Below, piece by piece: positions 25,968 to 34,905 of a DNA stretch of 36,942 nt (positions are counted from its first letter, which is position 1; the number at the start of each line of letters is the position of its first letter). The DNA is from Bacteroidales bacterium (GTDB lineage Bacteria; Bacteroidota; Bacteroidia; Bacteroidales; F082). A model generated the notes under the pieces. It did no database searches, was not told where the DNA came from, and saw only the letters and a list, made by a program, of their open reading frames with translations. The stretch covers positions 1-36,942 of the forward strand of contig JAKSNA010000026.1 of assembly GCA_024400295.1 (NCBI GenBank), given 5' to 3'. A program made the position numbers and the translations under genes.

Positions 25968-27536
25968 ATGGAAAGAAAACACGAACGAAAATTCAGCCTT
26001 GTCATCTGTGTAGTGCTTGCGGCAGTTTTGTCCATCATGGTATCTGGTTGCGACGGCGATGACAGCAATGATGGTTATGTCCGTATAGATGATGGTGTTT
26101 TCAAGGTTGACAGCGAGAGGTTCTTCCCGCTGATGCTAAACTATAAAGTCGGCGTGATGGATTTTGATGGTGACATAATGTTTGGTGCTTCAATGCATTA
26201 CGACAATCCCGACATTATTGAGCCGAAGACCGTGGAGGAGGCTGATGCGCAATTCAGCACCCATATGCAGCTGATAAAACAAATGGGTTTCAACACTGTC
26301 AGGCTCTGCATCGATGTGATATTAAACAACGAAGGTGGCAGTTATTACAAGACGCAGAAAGGTCGCGTCTATTTGAAAGATGATACCGATAAAATCGTTG
26401 ATGCTGTGGAGGATATGATTTCCGTTGCGGCTTCATGCGGCTTGAAGGTCATGCTTCTGCTCAAGCCTTCGTGGGACAATGAACTTGCGGGATTCAACAA
26501 TGCAGTGATGAAACGTCTTTCCGGCGACCGTGCTGTTTTCGCCTTCGACCTCATGAATGAGCCGCTTTATTTCGATGTCGAGAAAGACCGTCCCAAGGAA
26601 GATGCGGTTAAATTGGTGTCGAAATGGGTGAAATCGGCGAAGAAAGCCGCTCCCAATCATTTAGTGACCATCGGGTTTTCAGAGCCGATCGAGGTCTTCA
26701 GTTGGGACCCGTCGATGATTCCAGTGGATTTTGTCGAGATACATACCTACCATCCGTTGAGGATTCAGAACGAAATATGGTGGTACAGCCGTTATGTCGG
26801 CAAGCCATGGATGATAGGCGAGACTTCGCTTCCTGCCGACAACGACTCGGTGAGCTATGAGTTGCAGAAGACATTTGTGCAGGAGGCGTACCAATACACA
26901 ATTGACTGCGGCGGAATCGGTTTCGGCTGGTGGGAGTTTCAGGATATGCCCGACACCCATTTTGAGGCCAAGTTTTCCGGACTTCTTAACCACGAAGGTA
27001 CCACCGCCACTTCAAACGGCTATATTGTCGAAGGCACATTAAAACCCGCTGCATCGGGATTCACCGGATTACACTCTGTTGAACCTAAGAAACCTGTCAG
27101 GAACGACAATTATTTCAATATGCTCGGCTATGACAATGCAGTCATAAAAGGCCGTGTTGTTGATGGCGCAACGGGCGGGCCTGTCGAAGGTGCTGTGGTG
27201 AGAGGCTGGAGTCATTGGTGGACTGTCGGGATGAACACTTACACCGATGAAAACGGCTGCTTCACTCTGTTCTGCAACGATGCCTGCGAGCATTTTGCGG
27301 TGTCGGCACCCGGAATGTCGGTGGCGCGCTTTGATGCTGTCCTCGACTATTTTGATGAAAACGGCAACCCGGCTTGTTTTGACAATATGCCAAACAAGGA
27401 GCTTGAATATCAGTCTATTTCATATTATCCTTTCCTGAAAAACGAAAGCAGTCTGTTCGATTTCAGAGATGATATGTTCGGCAACGCAAGACTTCATGCC
27501 GTGATGCCTGATGTCGTATTGCAAAAAATACAATGA
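25968..27536 (+). CDS. GH-A clan (GH5-like) glycoside hydrolase lipoprotein
   Basis: 522 residues from the ATG at 25968. The signal peptide ends in the lipobox SIMVSGC (Cys28), followed by an acidic DGDDSNDG stretch like the surface-lipoprotein export signals of Bacteroidota. The catalytic (beta/alpha)8 domain shows GFNTVRLCID, the acid/base Glu198 in FDLMNEP, VEIHTYHP and the nucleophile Glu285 in PWMIGETS. These positions fit GH5-type hydrolases, though the subfamily and substrate are unclear. A carboxypeptidase-regulatory-like beta domain follows at about 405-470 (IKGRVVDGATGGPVEGAVVRG). The LtaS-like gene begins 22 bases downstream, so the two are likely co-expressed. Confidence 0.85.
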   Translation: MERKHERKFSLVICVVLAAVLSIMVSGCDGDDSNDGYVRIDDGVFKVDSERFFPLMLNYKVGVMDFDGDIMFGASMHYDNPDIIEPKTVEEADAQFSTHMQLIKQMGFNTVRLCIDVILNNEGGSYYKTQKGRVYLKDDTDKIVDAVEDMISVAASCGLKVMLLLKPSWDNELAGFNNAVMKRLSGDRAVFAFDLMNEPLYFDVEKDRPKEDAVKLVSKWVKSAKKAAPNHLVTIGFSEPIEVFSWDPSMIPVDFVEIHTYHPLRIQNEIWWYSRYVGKPWMIGETSLPADNDSVSYELQKTFVQEAYQYTIDCGGIGFGWWEFQDMPDTHFEAKFSGLLNHEGTTATSNGYIVEGTLKPAASGFTGLHSVEPKKPVRNDNYFNMLGYDNAVIKGRVVDGATGGPVEGAVVRGWSHWWTVGMNTYTDENGCFTLFCNDACEHFAVSAPGMSVARFDAVLDYFDENGNPACFDNMPNKELEYQSISYYPFLKNESSLFDFRDDMFGNARLHAVMPDVVLQKIQ

Positions 27537-27558
27537 ATGAAATATTTGTGATCTGAAT

Positions 27559-30003
27559 ATGAAAAAGATATTAGACAAGATTGTTCGATTTTTTGACTCC
27601 TACCTTTTGTGTTTGACAATGTTTGTCGTTTTGGCGGCGGTAGTGTTGATTGTAAATATTTGTTTGGTAAGTGATTACGCAAATTGGAATGTTCTGACCG
27701 TTTCGCTCTTGGTGATTTGTTACATTTTGGAATGTTTCTGTGTTGGCCTCGTCTTTATGCCGTTGGGAGCCGTGGCGCGACTTGTTGGGAAAAAGGCTTC
27801 CTTCTGGTTCTCGTCTTTGTTTTTCAGCATATTGACTGTTTCGGAAATCGGGATGACAGTCTATTCCTGTCACAACGGGATGCTTCTCGGTGCAGAACTC
27901 ATTGAACGGCCTGTGTCTGAAAGTCTCGCTGCCGTATTTGGCGCAGTTGGTTATGTGATACCAGTTGTAGGAGTCGTAGGTATTATCCTAATCTTCACCT
28001 TGTTGTGCTTTTTCTTGTGGAGACGACAGCGGAAAGTCGTTGTCGGATATATCACGCTCATCACCGTTTTGCTCTCGGCACCTCTGAGTTATGCAATCAA
28101 TTTATATGTCGAGAACAACAGGTCACAGAATGTTGAATCGGTCGTGGCACTCACTCCAAAGACTTCTTATTTTCTGAAGGAGACATATCATAAATTGAGA
28201 GAACAGCATGGGGGGTCTCAGTCCGGATTTGAATATAAACCTTCTGCTGTCGCGGATTTCATAAATCTTAATGATTATCTTGGACCAATTGATAATCAGT
28301 ATCCATTGGAGAGATACGACACTGTGCCGGATTCAATATGCCGTTACTTTTCAAAATCAGAAGTCCAACCTGATATCGTGGTGATATTGGTTGAGTCGCT
28401 CGGGACGGAATTTATGGGTCTTGGTGCGATGCCATTCATTGATTCGTTGGCAGCCAACAGCTTGTATTGGCCTCATTGCATCTCAACCACAAGCCGCAGT
28501 TTCGGCGCCATGGCTGCGGTGTCGGGAAGTCTCGTCGGACCGAAAGGCTTTCAGTTCGGGACGATGCCTGAACACAACAGCCTGTTCTCAATCCTGAAAA
28601 AAGCGGGCTATGTAACAAATTCATTCTATTCGGGTTACTATACTTTCGACTGCATTTATGAATACCTTGTCGCTCAGCATGTCGATTACATGTCACCATA
28701 TTTTGACGAGATGAAAAGGCTCAAGAACGACTCTCTCGGCACATGGTGGGGATACCACGATGCGATTTTGCTTGAGAGAACACTCGATGATATCAAAAGA
28801 ATGCATGATGGACGTCCGCAGTTTAATTTCATCACGACAATCTCAATGCATGAGGATCTGCAGATGAAAGACCAAAGTGTCGTTGAGACTTGTCTGCGTA
28901 ATGTTGATGCGGCGGCGGAGAAAGTATCCGGCGAGGATCACGAAAGGATGACCCGCCAGCGCAAGAGATATGCATCGGCAAACTACACCGACCGCTGCTT
29001 GAGTGATTTCATGCGTGAATACAGCAGACTGCATCGGTTTGAAAATACAATCTTTGTCATAACCGGCGACCACGCCTCCGGAATCAGCATCTCTGATCCT
29101 CTCGATTATTACGAGGTTCCTGTGATTGTCTGGTCGCCAATGCTTAATTCTACAGCCACGCTGCCGTCTGTAGTTACGCATCTTGACATCGCACCTTCAT
29201 TGTCACGGCTGCTTCATCGTAATTATAATGTGCCTGTTACTGAAACGGTTCATTGGTTCGGCAAAGGCCTTGACTTTTCGCCTTCCATGGAATTCGACAG
29301 GCGACTTCTTTTCATCAATGCCGACAGAACCCTCAACCAAATGCTTTGTGGCCGCTACTTCTATTCGGCACCGACAGCAACTTCCTCGGAAAAAATATAT
29401 TGTATTGACGACAAACTGCAACTTACCGGTATCGACAATCCTGAAATCATGGCTGAATGCAGACGACAGATTGAATTGTACAAGTATATCTATAACTACA
29501 CGTATTATTCTGACAAGTTGACAAAACATCCTGTTTTTGACATGTCTGATATTAAACAGGTGATGGATAAACATGTTGATAAAGAGATTGTATGCTCTGT
29601 CCCGGACAAAATGCCGTCTGAAGGTGGAAGGAACATATACAGTGTTCTTGAAAATACTGATTTGAAAAATATCGACAGCTTCAGGACCGTTGAACTCACT
29701 TTGGAGGCTGATGTCACGGTCCTCAAATCGATGGAGATGGACCAATACGCTGATCTGGTTTTTGACTGTTACAACGGCACCGGACTGTGGGCGGGCGACA
29801 AGGTGCCAAAGTTTCTGCCGGTCGATGAACCATGTGTTGACATGACGTATCATCTCTCGTTGACAAAGCAGTTTGAATTGAATCACAATGGCAGAAACAC
29901 GGTCAGCATTTATCTCGCTACACCAGAGTACGACGACAGATGGGTTCCTGGCGAACAGCTGGCCTTCAAAAACATGAATGTCACAATATCGTACATGAAG
30001 TGA
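27559..30003 (+). CDS. LtaS-like sulfatase-fold phosphotransferase, membrane-anchored (paralogue 1)
   Basis: An 814-residue inner-membrane enzyme. Five membrane spans lie in the first 195 residues, then a periplasmic alkaline-phosphatase/sulfatase-fold domain. Metal and nucleophile positions of the LtaS/MdoB/EptA group are visible: Glu279 in LVESLG, the STTSRSFGAM segment with Thr310/Thr311 as candidate nucleophile, and Asp504-His505 in VITGDHASG. About 200 residues beyond the catalytic domain form a C-terminal beta-rich region (VELTLEADVTV...DLVFDCYNG...NMNVTISYMK) shared with paralogue 2. Such enzymes transfer phosphoglycerol or phosphoethanolamine; Gram-negative Bacteroidota make no classical lipoteichoic acid, so the acceptor is open. 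It sits in an operon with the GH-A lipoprotein. Confidence 0.87.
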   Translation: MKKILDKIVRFFDSYLLCLTMFVVLAAVVLIVNICLVSDYANWNVLTVSLLVICYILECFCVGLVFMPLGAVARLVGKKASFWFSSLFFSILTVSEIGMTVYSCHNGMLLGAELIERPVSESLAAVFGAVGYVIPVVGVVGIILIFTLLCFFLWRRQRKVVVGYITLITVLLSAPLSYAINLYVENNRSQNVESVVALTPKTSYFLKETYHKLREQHGGSQSGFEYKPSAVADFINLNDYLGPIDNQYPLERYDTVPDSICRYFSKSEVQPDIVVILVESLGTEFMGLGAMPFIDSLAANSLYWPHCISTTSRSFGAMAAVSGSLVGPKGFQFGTMPEHNSLFSILKKAGYVTNSFYSGYYTFDCIYEYLVAQHVDYMSPYFDEMKRLKNDSLGTWWGYHDAILLERTLDDIKRMHDGRPQFNFITTISMHEDLQMKDQSVVETCLRNVDAAAEKVSGEDHERMTRQRKRYASANYTDRCLSDFMREYSRLHRFENTIFVITGDHASGISISDPLDYYEVPVIVWSPMLNSTATLPSVVTHLDIAPSLSRLLHRNYNVPVTETVHWFGKGLDFSPSMEFDRRLLFINADRTLNQMLCGRYFYSAPTATSSEKIYCIDDKLQLTGIDNPEIMAECRRQIELYKYIYNYTYYSDKLTKHPVFDMSDIKQVMDKHVDKEIVCSVPDKMPSEGGRNIYSVLENTDLKNIDSFRTVELTLEADVTVLKSMEMDQYADLVFDCYNGTGLWAGDKVPKFLPVDEPCVDMTYHLSLTKQFELNHNGRNTVSIYLATPEYDDRWVPGEQLAFKNMNVTISYMK

Positions 30004-30007
30004 TATG

Positions 30008-30046
30008 GCATCATGATGTTCCGCCATTTCCAGGCCACCGGTCACC
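30008..30046 (+). pseudogene. Displaced 39-bp fragment of tyrS
   Basis: This stretch matches the tyrS segment at about 33673-33711 at 36 of 39 positions by eye and encodes GIMMFRHFQATGH in one frame, compared with [13 protein letters not shown] in TyrRS just after its HIGH motif. It lies on the same strand as tyrS, about 3.7 kb upstream, between the two LtaS-like genes. No start or flanking tyrS sequence is present, so it is a non-functional remnant of a rearrangement or conversion event. Confidence 0.75.
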
Positions 30047-30265
30047 TTCTCTGCGGCCTTCATGCGCAACAGCCGCGAGGAAATAGAGTGTCTTCCGGGC
30101 TATGGCTATTCGCATTACAAGGCTAAAACCACGTTTTTCCTTGCCGGAAATGACGTGAGAAACGCCAAATTAGCAATAGACATTTTCTCAAAAACGGCCT
30201 TTGACTTTGAGTGCAGAGACCTGAAAATTAAAATTGAAGGCCTGCCGTTAAATCTCAACTATTAA
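30017..30265 (+). pseudogene. Orphan ORF, possible C-terminal remnant of a surface or sulfatase-associated protein
   Basis: An open frame from 30017 (no start codon) to TAA at 30265, with an internal ATG at 30062 giving 67 residues. The composition looks coding: REEIECLPGYGYSHYKAK, then FFLAGNDVRNAKLAIDIF and DLKIKIEGLPLNLNY, alternating hydrophobic strands like the end of a beta-sandwich. This resembles in pattern the C-terminal strands of the flanking LtaS-like enzymes, but I cannot confirm homology. It begins inside the tyrS fragment in another frame and overlaps the end of the opposite-strand LtaS-like gene by 18 bases. It may be a genuine small protein, but a broken remnant seems likelier. 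Confidence 0.4.
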
Positions 30266-32629
30266 ATGTCGGTCGCCAACAGTCAGAACACTGCCCCCAA
30301 CCCATTGGTCGTCATATCTCACCGATGATATATAGACGGAAATAACGATGTCACTGCCGTCTTTGACAGCAAATTCTTTTGACACAGACAAGTCATACCA
30401 TCTGTCTTTTCTTATGATTTCTGTTTTTAGGAATTTGGAGACTTTATCAATGTAATTGATTTTGGCATTGGTTTTTCTATCGACACATTCAAAGACAAGG
30501 TCCATGAAATCGTCCTGCCAAAGTGAATCGTTGATAAACACCTCGGCGTTGAGCGTCACCTTGATCTTTTTTGCTTTTTCATCAACGGCTATGTCATCGA
30601 ACAACTTAAATGTCTGCGTCCCGACTTCACTTGGTTTTTTGTCAGGAGTTGTGCAGATTATTTTTGATTTTTCATGTAACTTATTTAAAATATGGTAGTT
30701 GTGCGATTTGATAATTGGATGGTTTGTCACTTTATTGTTATAATAAGTGTAGCGGCAGATGTATTTATAAAGTTCAAGTTTCCTGTGCAGACTTGATTTT
30801 AATGAATCGTCGCAAGTGATTTTTAAGTTGGAAAGGTCAGTAATATCTTCTACTCCTTCATCTTCCAATTTGTCTTTTGTCCAATAGATATAGTTGTCAT
30901 AAATAATCTCGCGCATTTCTCTGTTGTAGTTGACATGTAACATCTTTTTGTTGAAATTGGTATTGTTGGAAGTGTCGAGTCCGTCGCTTATCCAATGAAT
31001 TAGTTTCGGCGTATTGAGTTTGTATTTTTCACGCAACAGAGCGTTGATGGAAGGAGCTATGTCGTTGTGTGTCACAAGAGAGCTGAATGTTCCGGTTTTT
31101 TCAAGCATTGGCGACCAGATTATGAGCGGAACCCTGAAGTAAGACAGTCTGTTGTCTAATATCAATCCAGATGAATGGTCGCCGGTTATAATGAAAATTG
31201 TGTTGTCGAAGTTTGGCAGCTGTTTGTATTTGTTGATGAAGTTGCGTATGCAGTCATCGGTGTAAAGCATTGAGCAGAAGCGATTTTTGTTTTTGCTGTA
31301 GATATCGGCGTTTTCTGTATCCATATTTGCTATAACGGCGTCTGTCTTAATAGTAAATTCGCGTTGGCGTTGTTCGTCTTTAATATTCAAAGCCTCATGA
31401 TTTGTGATTGTTATCAACAAGTTAAACATCGGCGACTCCATCTTGCTGATTTCTTCAATACTTCTGTTGAACATGACATGGTCGAAGAATCCCCACCAGC
31501 TGCCGAGATTCTTGTTGGCTTTGCATTCGTTGTAAAAATCAGACATATAGTCGATATCCTGCGCGATAAGATACTCCGAAATGCAGTCGAAGCTGAAATC
31601 GCCGCCATAAAAAGCATTGGCCCTGTAGCCGTTTGCTTTCAAAATCTTGATAAGAGAATTGTGTTCTGGCATCACTCCGAATTGGAAGCCTTTAGGACCA
31701 ATGACTGATGATGTGATTGCTGGCACGGCACCATAGCTTCTGGTAGTCGTGGACATGCAGTTTTTCCAGTAAAGACCGTGGCTTGCGAGCGAATCGATAA
31801 AAGGCGAGAGTCCGTTCCCCATCATTTCATTGCCAAGTGATTCAACAACAATCAGCACAATGTTTGGCTTCTTGTCGCTTTCGCGAAAATATGAACCCAA
31901 AACATCAGTGGTGTTGTCGATTCTTTCAAGAGGATAATGCTTGTCAGGTACTGAATAATTTGGATTTTCGGCCAAAAACTCGTCAATGCGCTGCTCATTG
32001 TAGGTTACATCAGTGCCGATAGACTCGCTGTCGCCGCTGAAGTTTGAAAGAGCCATAAACCACATCTTGCTGGTTTCACGGTTTCGTGCACCAAGATTGT
32101 CGGTATTATCTAATACATTGTCGATGAAGAAGATAGACGGGATGGAAAGAAATGCTAATGTTGATACAAATATGGTTGTCCATCCCGCTTGTAATTTTCT
32201 CCTTGCGAAAAAAGTCAACAAGGCAAAGCCTCCAATGACGGCCAGAGTTATTGTGATGACAGAGAAAAGGCTCATGGCAGCCATAACAGTCTGCATCGTT
32301 TCAGCAAGAGGCCTGATAAATAGCTCTTTGCCCATCAGCTGGCCGCTTTCATTGGCGTAGATAGTGAGACCGATCTCACCAAAGACAATGATTCCAAATA
32401 AAATAGATGATGTCCAGTCGGCAATTTTCTTCGAGAAATAACACAACAAACAATAAATTGTGAATACGATTAAGGACATGAATCCTGAGGTCACCAAACA
32501 ATGGATTGCTGCCTTTAGAAATATTTCAAACGTTTCAAAATCACATAACTTGATTGCTAACATTGTGCAGATGAAACACAACGCCGTTACGGAAAAGCTC
32601 CTCAATAATTCTCTCTTGTTATGTTTCAT
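30248..32629 (-). CDS. LtaS-like sulfatase-fold phosphotransferase, membrane-anchored (paralogue 2)
   Basis: 793 residues from the ATG at 32629, which lies one base after the upstream stop codon; a start 13 codons further upstream would overlap the preceding gene. Several membrane spans at the N-terminus precede a periplasmic sulfatase-fold domain with Glu263 in VVESLG, STTTRSYGAVPA as the nucleophile segment, and Asp484-His485 in IITGDHSSG. The architecture, length and C-terminal beta-rich extension parallel the plus-strand paralogue, for example GPKGFQFGVMPEHNSL, ELYKYICRYTYYNNK and PDKKPSEVG. It is more AT-rich than its sister. It is the second gene of a minus-strand operon behind a GDPD-like lipoprotein, suggesting a distinct but related substrate. 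Confidence 0.87.
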   Translation of the reverse strand: MKHNKRELLRSFSVTALCFICTMLAIKLCDFETFEIFLKAAIHCLVTSGFMSLIVFTIYCLLCYFSKKIADWTSSILFGIIVFGEIGLTIYANESGQLMGKELFIRPLAETMQTVMAAMSLFSVITITLAVIGGFALLTFFARRKLQAGWTTIFVSTLAFLSIPSIFFIDNVLDNTDNLGARNRETSKMWFMALSNFSGDSESIGTDVTYNEQRIDEFLAENPNYSVPDKHYPLERIDNTTDVLGSYFRESDKKPNIVLIVVESLGNEMMGNGLSPFIDSLASHGLYWKNCMSTTTRSYGAVPAITSSVIGPKGFQFGVMPEHNSLIKILKANGYRANAFYGGDFSFDCISEYLIAQDIDYMSDFYNECKANKNLGSWWGFFDHVMFNRSIEEISKMESPMFNLLITITNHEALNIKDEQRQREFTIKTDAVIANMDTENADIYSKNKNRFCSMLYTDDCIRNFINKYKQLPNFDNTIFIITGDHSSGLILDNRLSYFRVPLIIWSPMLEKTGTFSSLVTHNDIAPSINALLREKYKLNTPKLIHWISDGLDTSNNTNFNKKMLHVNYNREMREIIYDNYIYWTKDKLEDEGVEDITDLSNLKITCDDSLKSSLHRKLELYKYICRYTYYNNKVTNHPIIKSHNYHILNKLHEKSKIICTTPDKKPSEVGTQTFKLFDDIAVDEKAKKIKVTLNAEVFINDSLWQDDFMDLVFECVDRKTNAKINYIDKVSKFLKTEIIRKDRWYDLSVSKEFAVKDGSDIVISVYISSVRYDDQWVGGSVLTVGDRHLIVEI

Positions 32630-32630
32630 T

Positions 32631-33374
32631 CTAATAATCAATAGGTTCATCGTAATCCACCAAGACAACTTTCACGCTTTTGTTTTCGCATAACTTTTCA
32701 GTGAATAACGCATTTTGTTCAGTATATTTTTTCGGTGTATCCCAGTAATGTATGTTTTGCTCTGGAAAAGTGTCGCACAAAATCGGGTACATCAGGTATG
32801 AGCCGCTTATTGCATCAGGATGTAAGCTGTTGATTTTATTGCGGATAGTGTTACAGACCTCAATGCTGTCTTCTCTCTCATGTCTGCGCCAGTAGAGGTC
32901 ATCGACCCAAAGAATGATGTAAAAACCATTTTTGCGAGCATATTGCAGAGGCTCTAATTCCTGACTTTCAATCATTACTTTGTTTTTTATATGGTATTTT
33001 GTGGTGATTTTATCAAGAATCTGGATGGCTTTTTCACAATTATCCGCCGAAAGGTTCTTGAAATCAATCCAATATCTTAACTTTGAAGGTTTTTCAAGCA
33101 TGGCAAGCCATTCGTCGAAGGAACTGTTTTTGTTTTCATCACCCTCAACGCGACCGATGTATATGTCGTCTCTCGCTGGTGAATAAATGAGGTCAACCTC
33201 CATCCCGTCAAATATCTTTTCAAACTTTGCAGCATCGTACTTTGAATAGACACCATGTCTCCAAATCTTTGATTTCGAATATTTGAACCCTTTGTTTTGA
33301 CAAGATGACAATCCAAAAATTAATAACAATGCCGACAAAAAGCAAATAAATCTGATAAAGTTCCGAATCCTCAT
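32631..33374 (-). CDS. GDPD/PLC-like phosphodiesterase-fold lipoprotein with incomplete active site
   Basis: 247 residues from the ATG at 33374, placed after the promoter; a longer frame to 33506 would begin upstream of it. The lipobox FGLSSC puts the lipid on Cys25. The body resembles the glycerophosphodiester phosphodiesterase TIM barrel: WRHGVYSKYDAAKF where HRG...NT is expected, GMEVDLIYS for the E-x-D pair, RYWIDFKNL for the L-x-I-K strand, VMIESQELEPLQYARKNGF and YIILWVDDL. The second catalytic His region reads IYIGR in place of the usual HD, so activity is doubtful. The stop is one base from the LtaS-like start. A lipoprotein that binds or trims phosphoglycerol-type groups would fit this pairing, but that is inference. 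Confidence 0.68.
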   Translation of the reverse strand: MRIRNFIRFICFLSALLLIFGLSSCQNKGFKYSKSKIWRHGVYSKYDAAKFEKIFDGMEVDLIYSPARDDIYIGRVEGDENKNSSFDEWLAMLEKPSKLRYWIDFKNLSADNCEKAIQILDKITTKYHIKNKVMIESQELEPLQYARKNGFYIILWVDDLYWRRHEREDSIEVCNTIRNKINSLHPDAISGSYLMYPILCDTFPEQNIHYWDTPKKYTEQNALFTEKLCENKSVKVVLVDYDEPIDY

Positions 33375-33397
33375 GAAACCGTGACATTTAATTTTTG

Positions 33398-33405
33398 CAA
33401 AATTA
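33398..33405 (-). promoter_or_regulatory. -7 element of the GDPD-like/LtaS-like operon
   Basis: TAATTTTG on the minus strand, 23 bases upstream of the ATG at 33374. It supports that start over in-frame codons further upstream. No clear -33 box. Confidence 0.5.
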
Positions 33406-33437
33406 TAAAAAAATAAAACAGATTTCTTAAAAATTCG

Positions 33438-33445
33438 TATTTTTG
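33438..33445 (+). promoter_or_regulatory. -7 element of tyrS
   Basis: TATTTTTG followed by GCACG. It predicts a leader of about 70 bases before the tyrS ATG at 33522. No matching TTG at 19-21 bases upstream. Confidence 0.5.
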
Positions 33446-33521
33446 CACGTTTCTGCTCTCCGTTTCGATTGGAACGAAGTGAAGTGGAAATTTCTTTTTT
33501 AAACAATAAAAATCAGTTTCG

Positions 33522-34817
33522 ATGAAAGAAGACTTCGTAGAAGAATTGCGCTGGCGCGGGATGCTGAACAACATGACCCCCGGCACGGAAGAACAGTTAA
33601 AGAAAGAAATGACAACGGCTTACCTCGGCATCGACCCGACTGCCGACTCATTGCATATCGGTCACCTCTGCGGCATCATGATGCTCCGCCATTTCCAGGC
33701 CGCCGGCCACAAACCACTCGCCCTCCTCGGCGGCGCCACCGGAATGATCGGCGACCCTTCAGGCAAATCGGCTGAACGTAACTTGTTGAACGACGAGACT
33801 CTGCAACACAACCAGGCTTGCATCAAGAAACAGCTCGCGAAGTTCCTCGACTTCGACAGCGACCAGCCTAACCGCGCCGAACTCGTCAACAACTACGACT
33901 GGATGAAAGACTACACTTTCCTGCATTTCATCCGCGACATCGGCAAGCACATCACCGTCAACTACATGATGGCGAAAGATTCGGTGAAGAAACGCTTCAA
34001 CGGCGAAGGCGACGGCATGTCGTTCACCGAGTTCAGCTATCAGCTTGTCCAAGGCTACGACTTCCTCTATCTGTTTGAACATAAAGGCTGCAAGTTGCAG
34101 ATGGGCGGCTCCGACCAATGGGGCAACATCACCACTGGCACAGAACTCATCCGCCGCAAGCTCGGTGCCGACAAGGAAGCCTTCGCACTCACATGCAACC
34201 TCATCACCAAGGCCGACGGCGGCAAGTTCGGCAAAACCGAGAAAGGCAACATCTGGCTCGACCCGGAAAAGACATCGCCGTATGCTTTCTATCAGTTCTG
34301 GATGAACTGCACCGACGAGGACGCAGCAAGATACATCAAGATTTTCACGCTGTTGAGCAAGGAGGAAATCGATGCGTTGATAGCAAAACACACCGCCGAG
34401 CCGCATCTGCGCGAGCTTCAGCGCACCCTCGCACGTGAACTCACAACAATCGTCCACTCAAAAGAAGACCTCGAAATGGCTGAGGAGGCGACGCAAATCC
34501 TTTTCGGAAAAGGAACCGCCGAGGCACTTCATAAGTTCGATGAACAGACTCTGTTGAGCATCTTCGATGGTGTTCCGCAGTCGTCGTTCTCGAAAGACGC
34601 TGTCGCCCAAGGTGTCAATATCGTTGATTTCCTTGTCCAGACCAATGTCTTCACATCGAAGGGCGAGGCACGCAAGATGCTTCAGGGCAACGGCGTCTCC
34701 ATCAACAAGGAGAAAGTCACCGACCAGAAAGTCATCAGCAACGACGACCTCCTGAACGGGAAATATATTCTTGTCCAAAAAGGAAAGAAGAATTATTATC
34801 TGATTACGTTAGAATAG
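33522..34817 (+). CDS. tyrS: Tyrosyl-tRNA synthetase
   Basis: Charges tRNA-Tyr with tyrosine in the cytoplasm. 431 residues, the usual bacterial length. The class I signature HIGH lies at 45-48 ([10 protein letters not shown]), the tyrosine-binding region includes YDFLYLF and the [11 protein letters not shown] block, and the second signature is KFGKT at 235-239, the TyrRS form of KMSKS. A C-terminal S4 RNA-binding domain (about 365-431) has [21 protein letters not shown]. The start at 33522 follows a -7 element and the stop leads directly into a long hairpin. A 39-bp piece of this gene is duplicated upstream at 30008-30046. Confidence 0.97.
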   Translation: MKEDFVEELRWRGMLNNMTPGTEEQLKKEMTTAYLGIDPTADSLHIGHLCGIMMLRHFQAAGHKPLALLGGATGMIGDPSGKSAERNLLNDETLQHNQACIKKQLAKFLDFDSDQPNRAELVNNYDWMKDYTFLHFIRDIGKHITVNYMMAKDSVKKRFNGEGDGMSFTEFSYQLVQGYDFLYLFEHKGCKLQMGGSDQWGNITTGTELIRRKLGADKEAFALTCNLITKADGGKFGKTEKGNIWLDPEKTSPYAFYQFWMNCTDEDAARYIKIFTLLSKEEIDALIAKHTAEPHLRELQRTLARELTTIVHSKEDLEMAEEATQILFGKGTAEALHKFDEQTLLSIFDGVPQSSFSKDAVAQGVNIVDFLVQTNVFTSKGEARKMLQGNGVSINKEKVTDQKVISNDDLLNGKYILVQKGKKNYYLITLE

Positions 34818-34890
34818 GAGTTTAAGGTATGTAGGGGTTTGAGGAATTCAGGTGGTTAATTCCTCAAACCCCTTAAATACCTTAAACTCC
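34817..34890 (+). terminator. Long hairpin terminator after tyrS
   Basis: The left arm (34817-34848) and right arm (34858-34890) are reverse complements over about 32 bases with one small mismatch or indel, around a 9-base loop. The left arm begins on the last base of the tyrS stop codon. The words GGAGTTTAAGGTAT and GGGGTTTGAGG are simple-repeat-like. It separates tyrS from the small membrane protein gene. Confidence 0.75.
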
Positions 34891-34905
34891 TCAAACTCCT
34901 AAACC

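Noticed and set aside
29203..30069. Minus-strand open frame of 288 codons over the end of the first LtaS-like gene
   Set aside because: The plus strand encodes a clear conserved protein here; the minus product shows no recognisable motif and runs across the tyrS fragment.
33375..33506. Longer N-terminus for the GDPD-like lipoprotein
   Set aside because: It would begin upstream of the predicted promoter and put 44 basic residues before the lipoprotein signal peptide.
33446..33521. T-box or other tRNA-sensing leader upstream of tyrS
   Set aside because: The predicted leader of about 70 bases is too short and lacks T-box features; only a weak 4-bp stem was seen.
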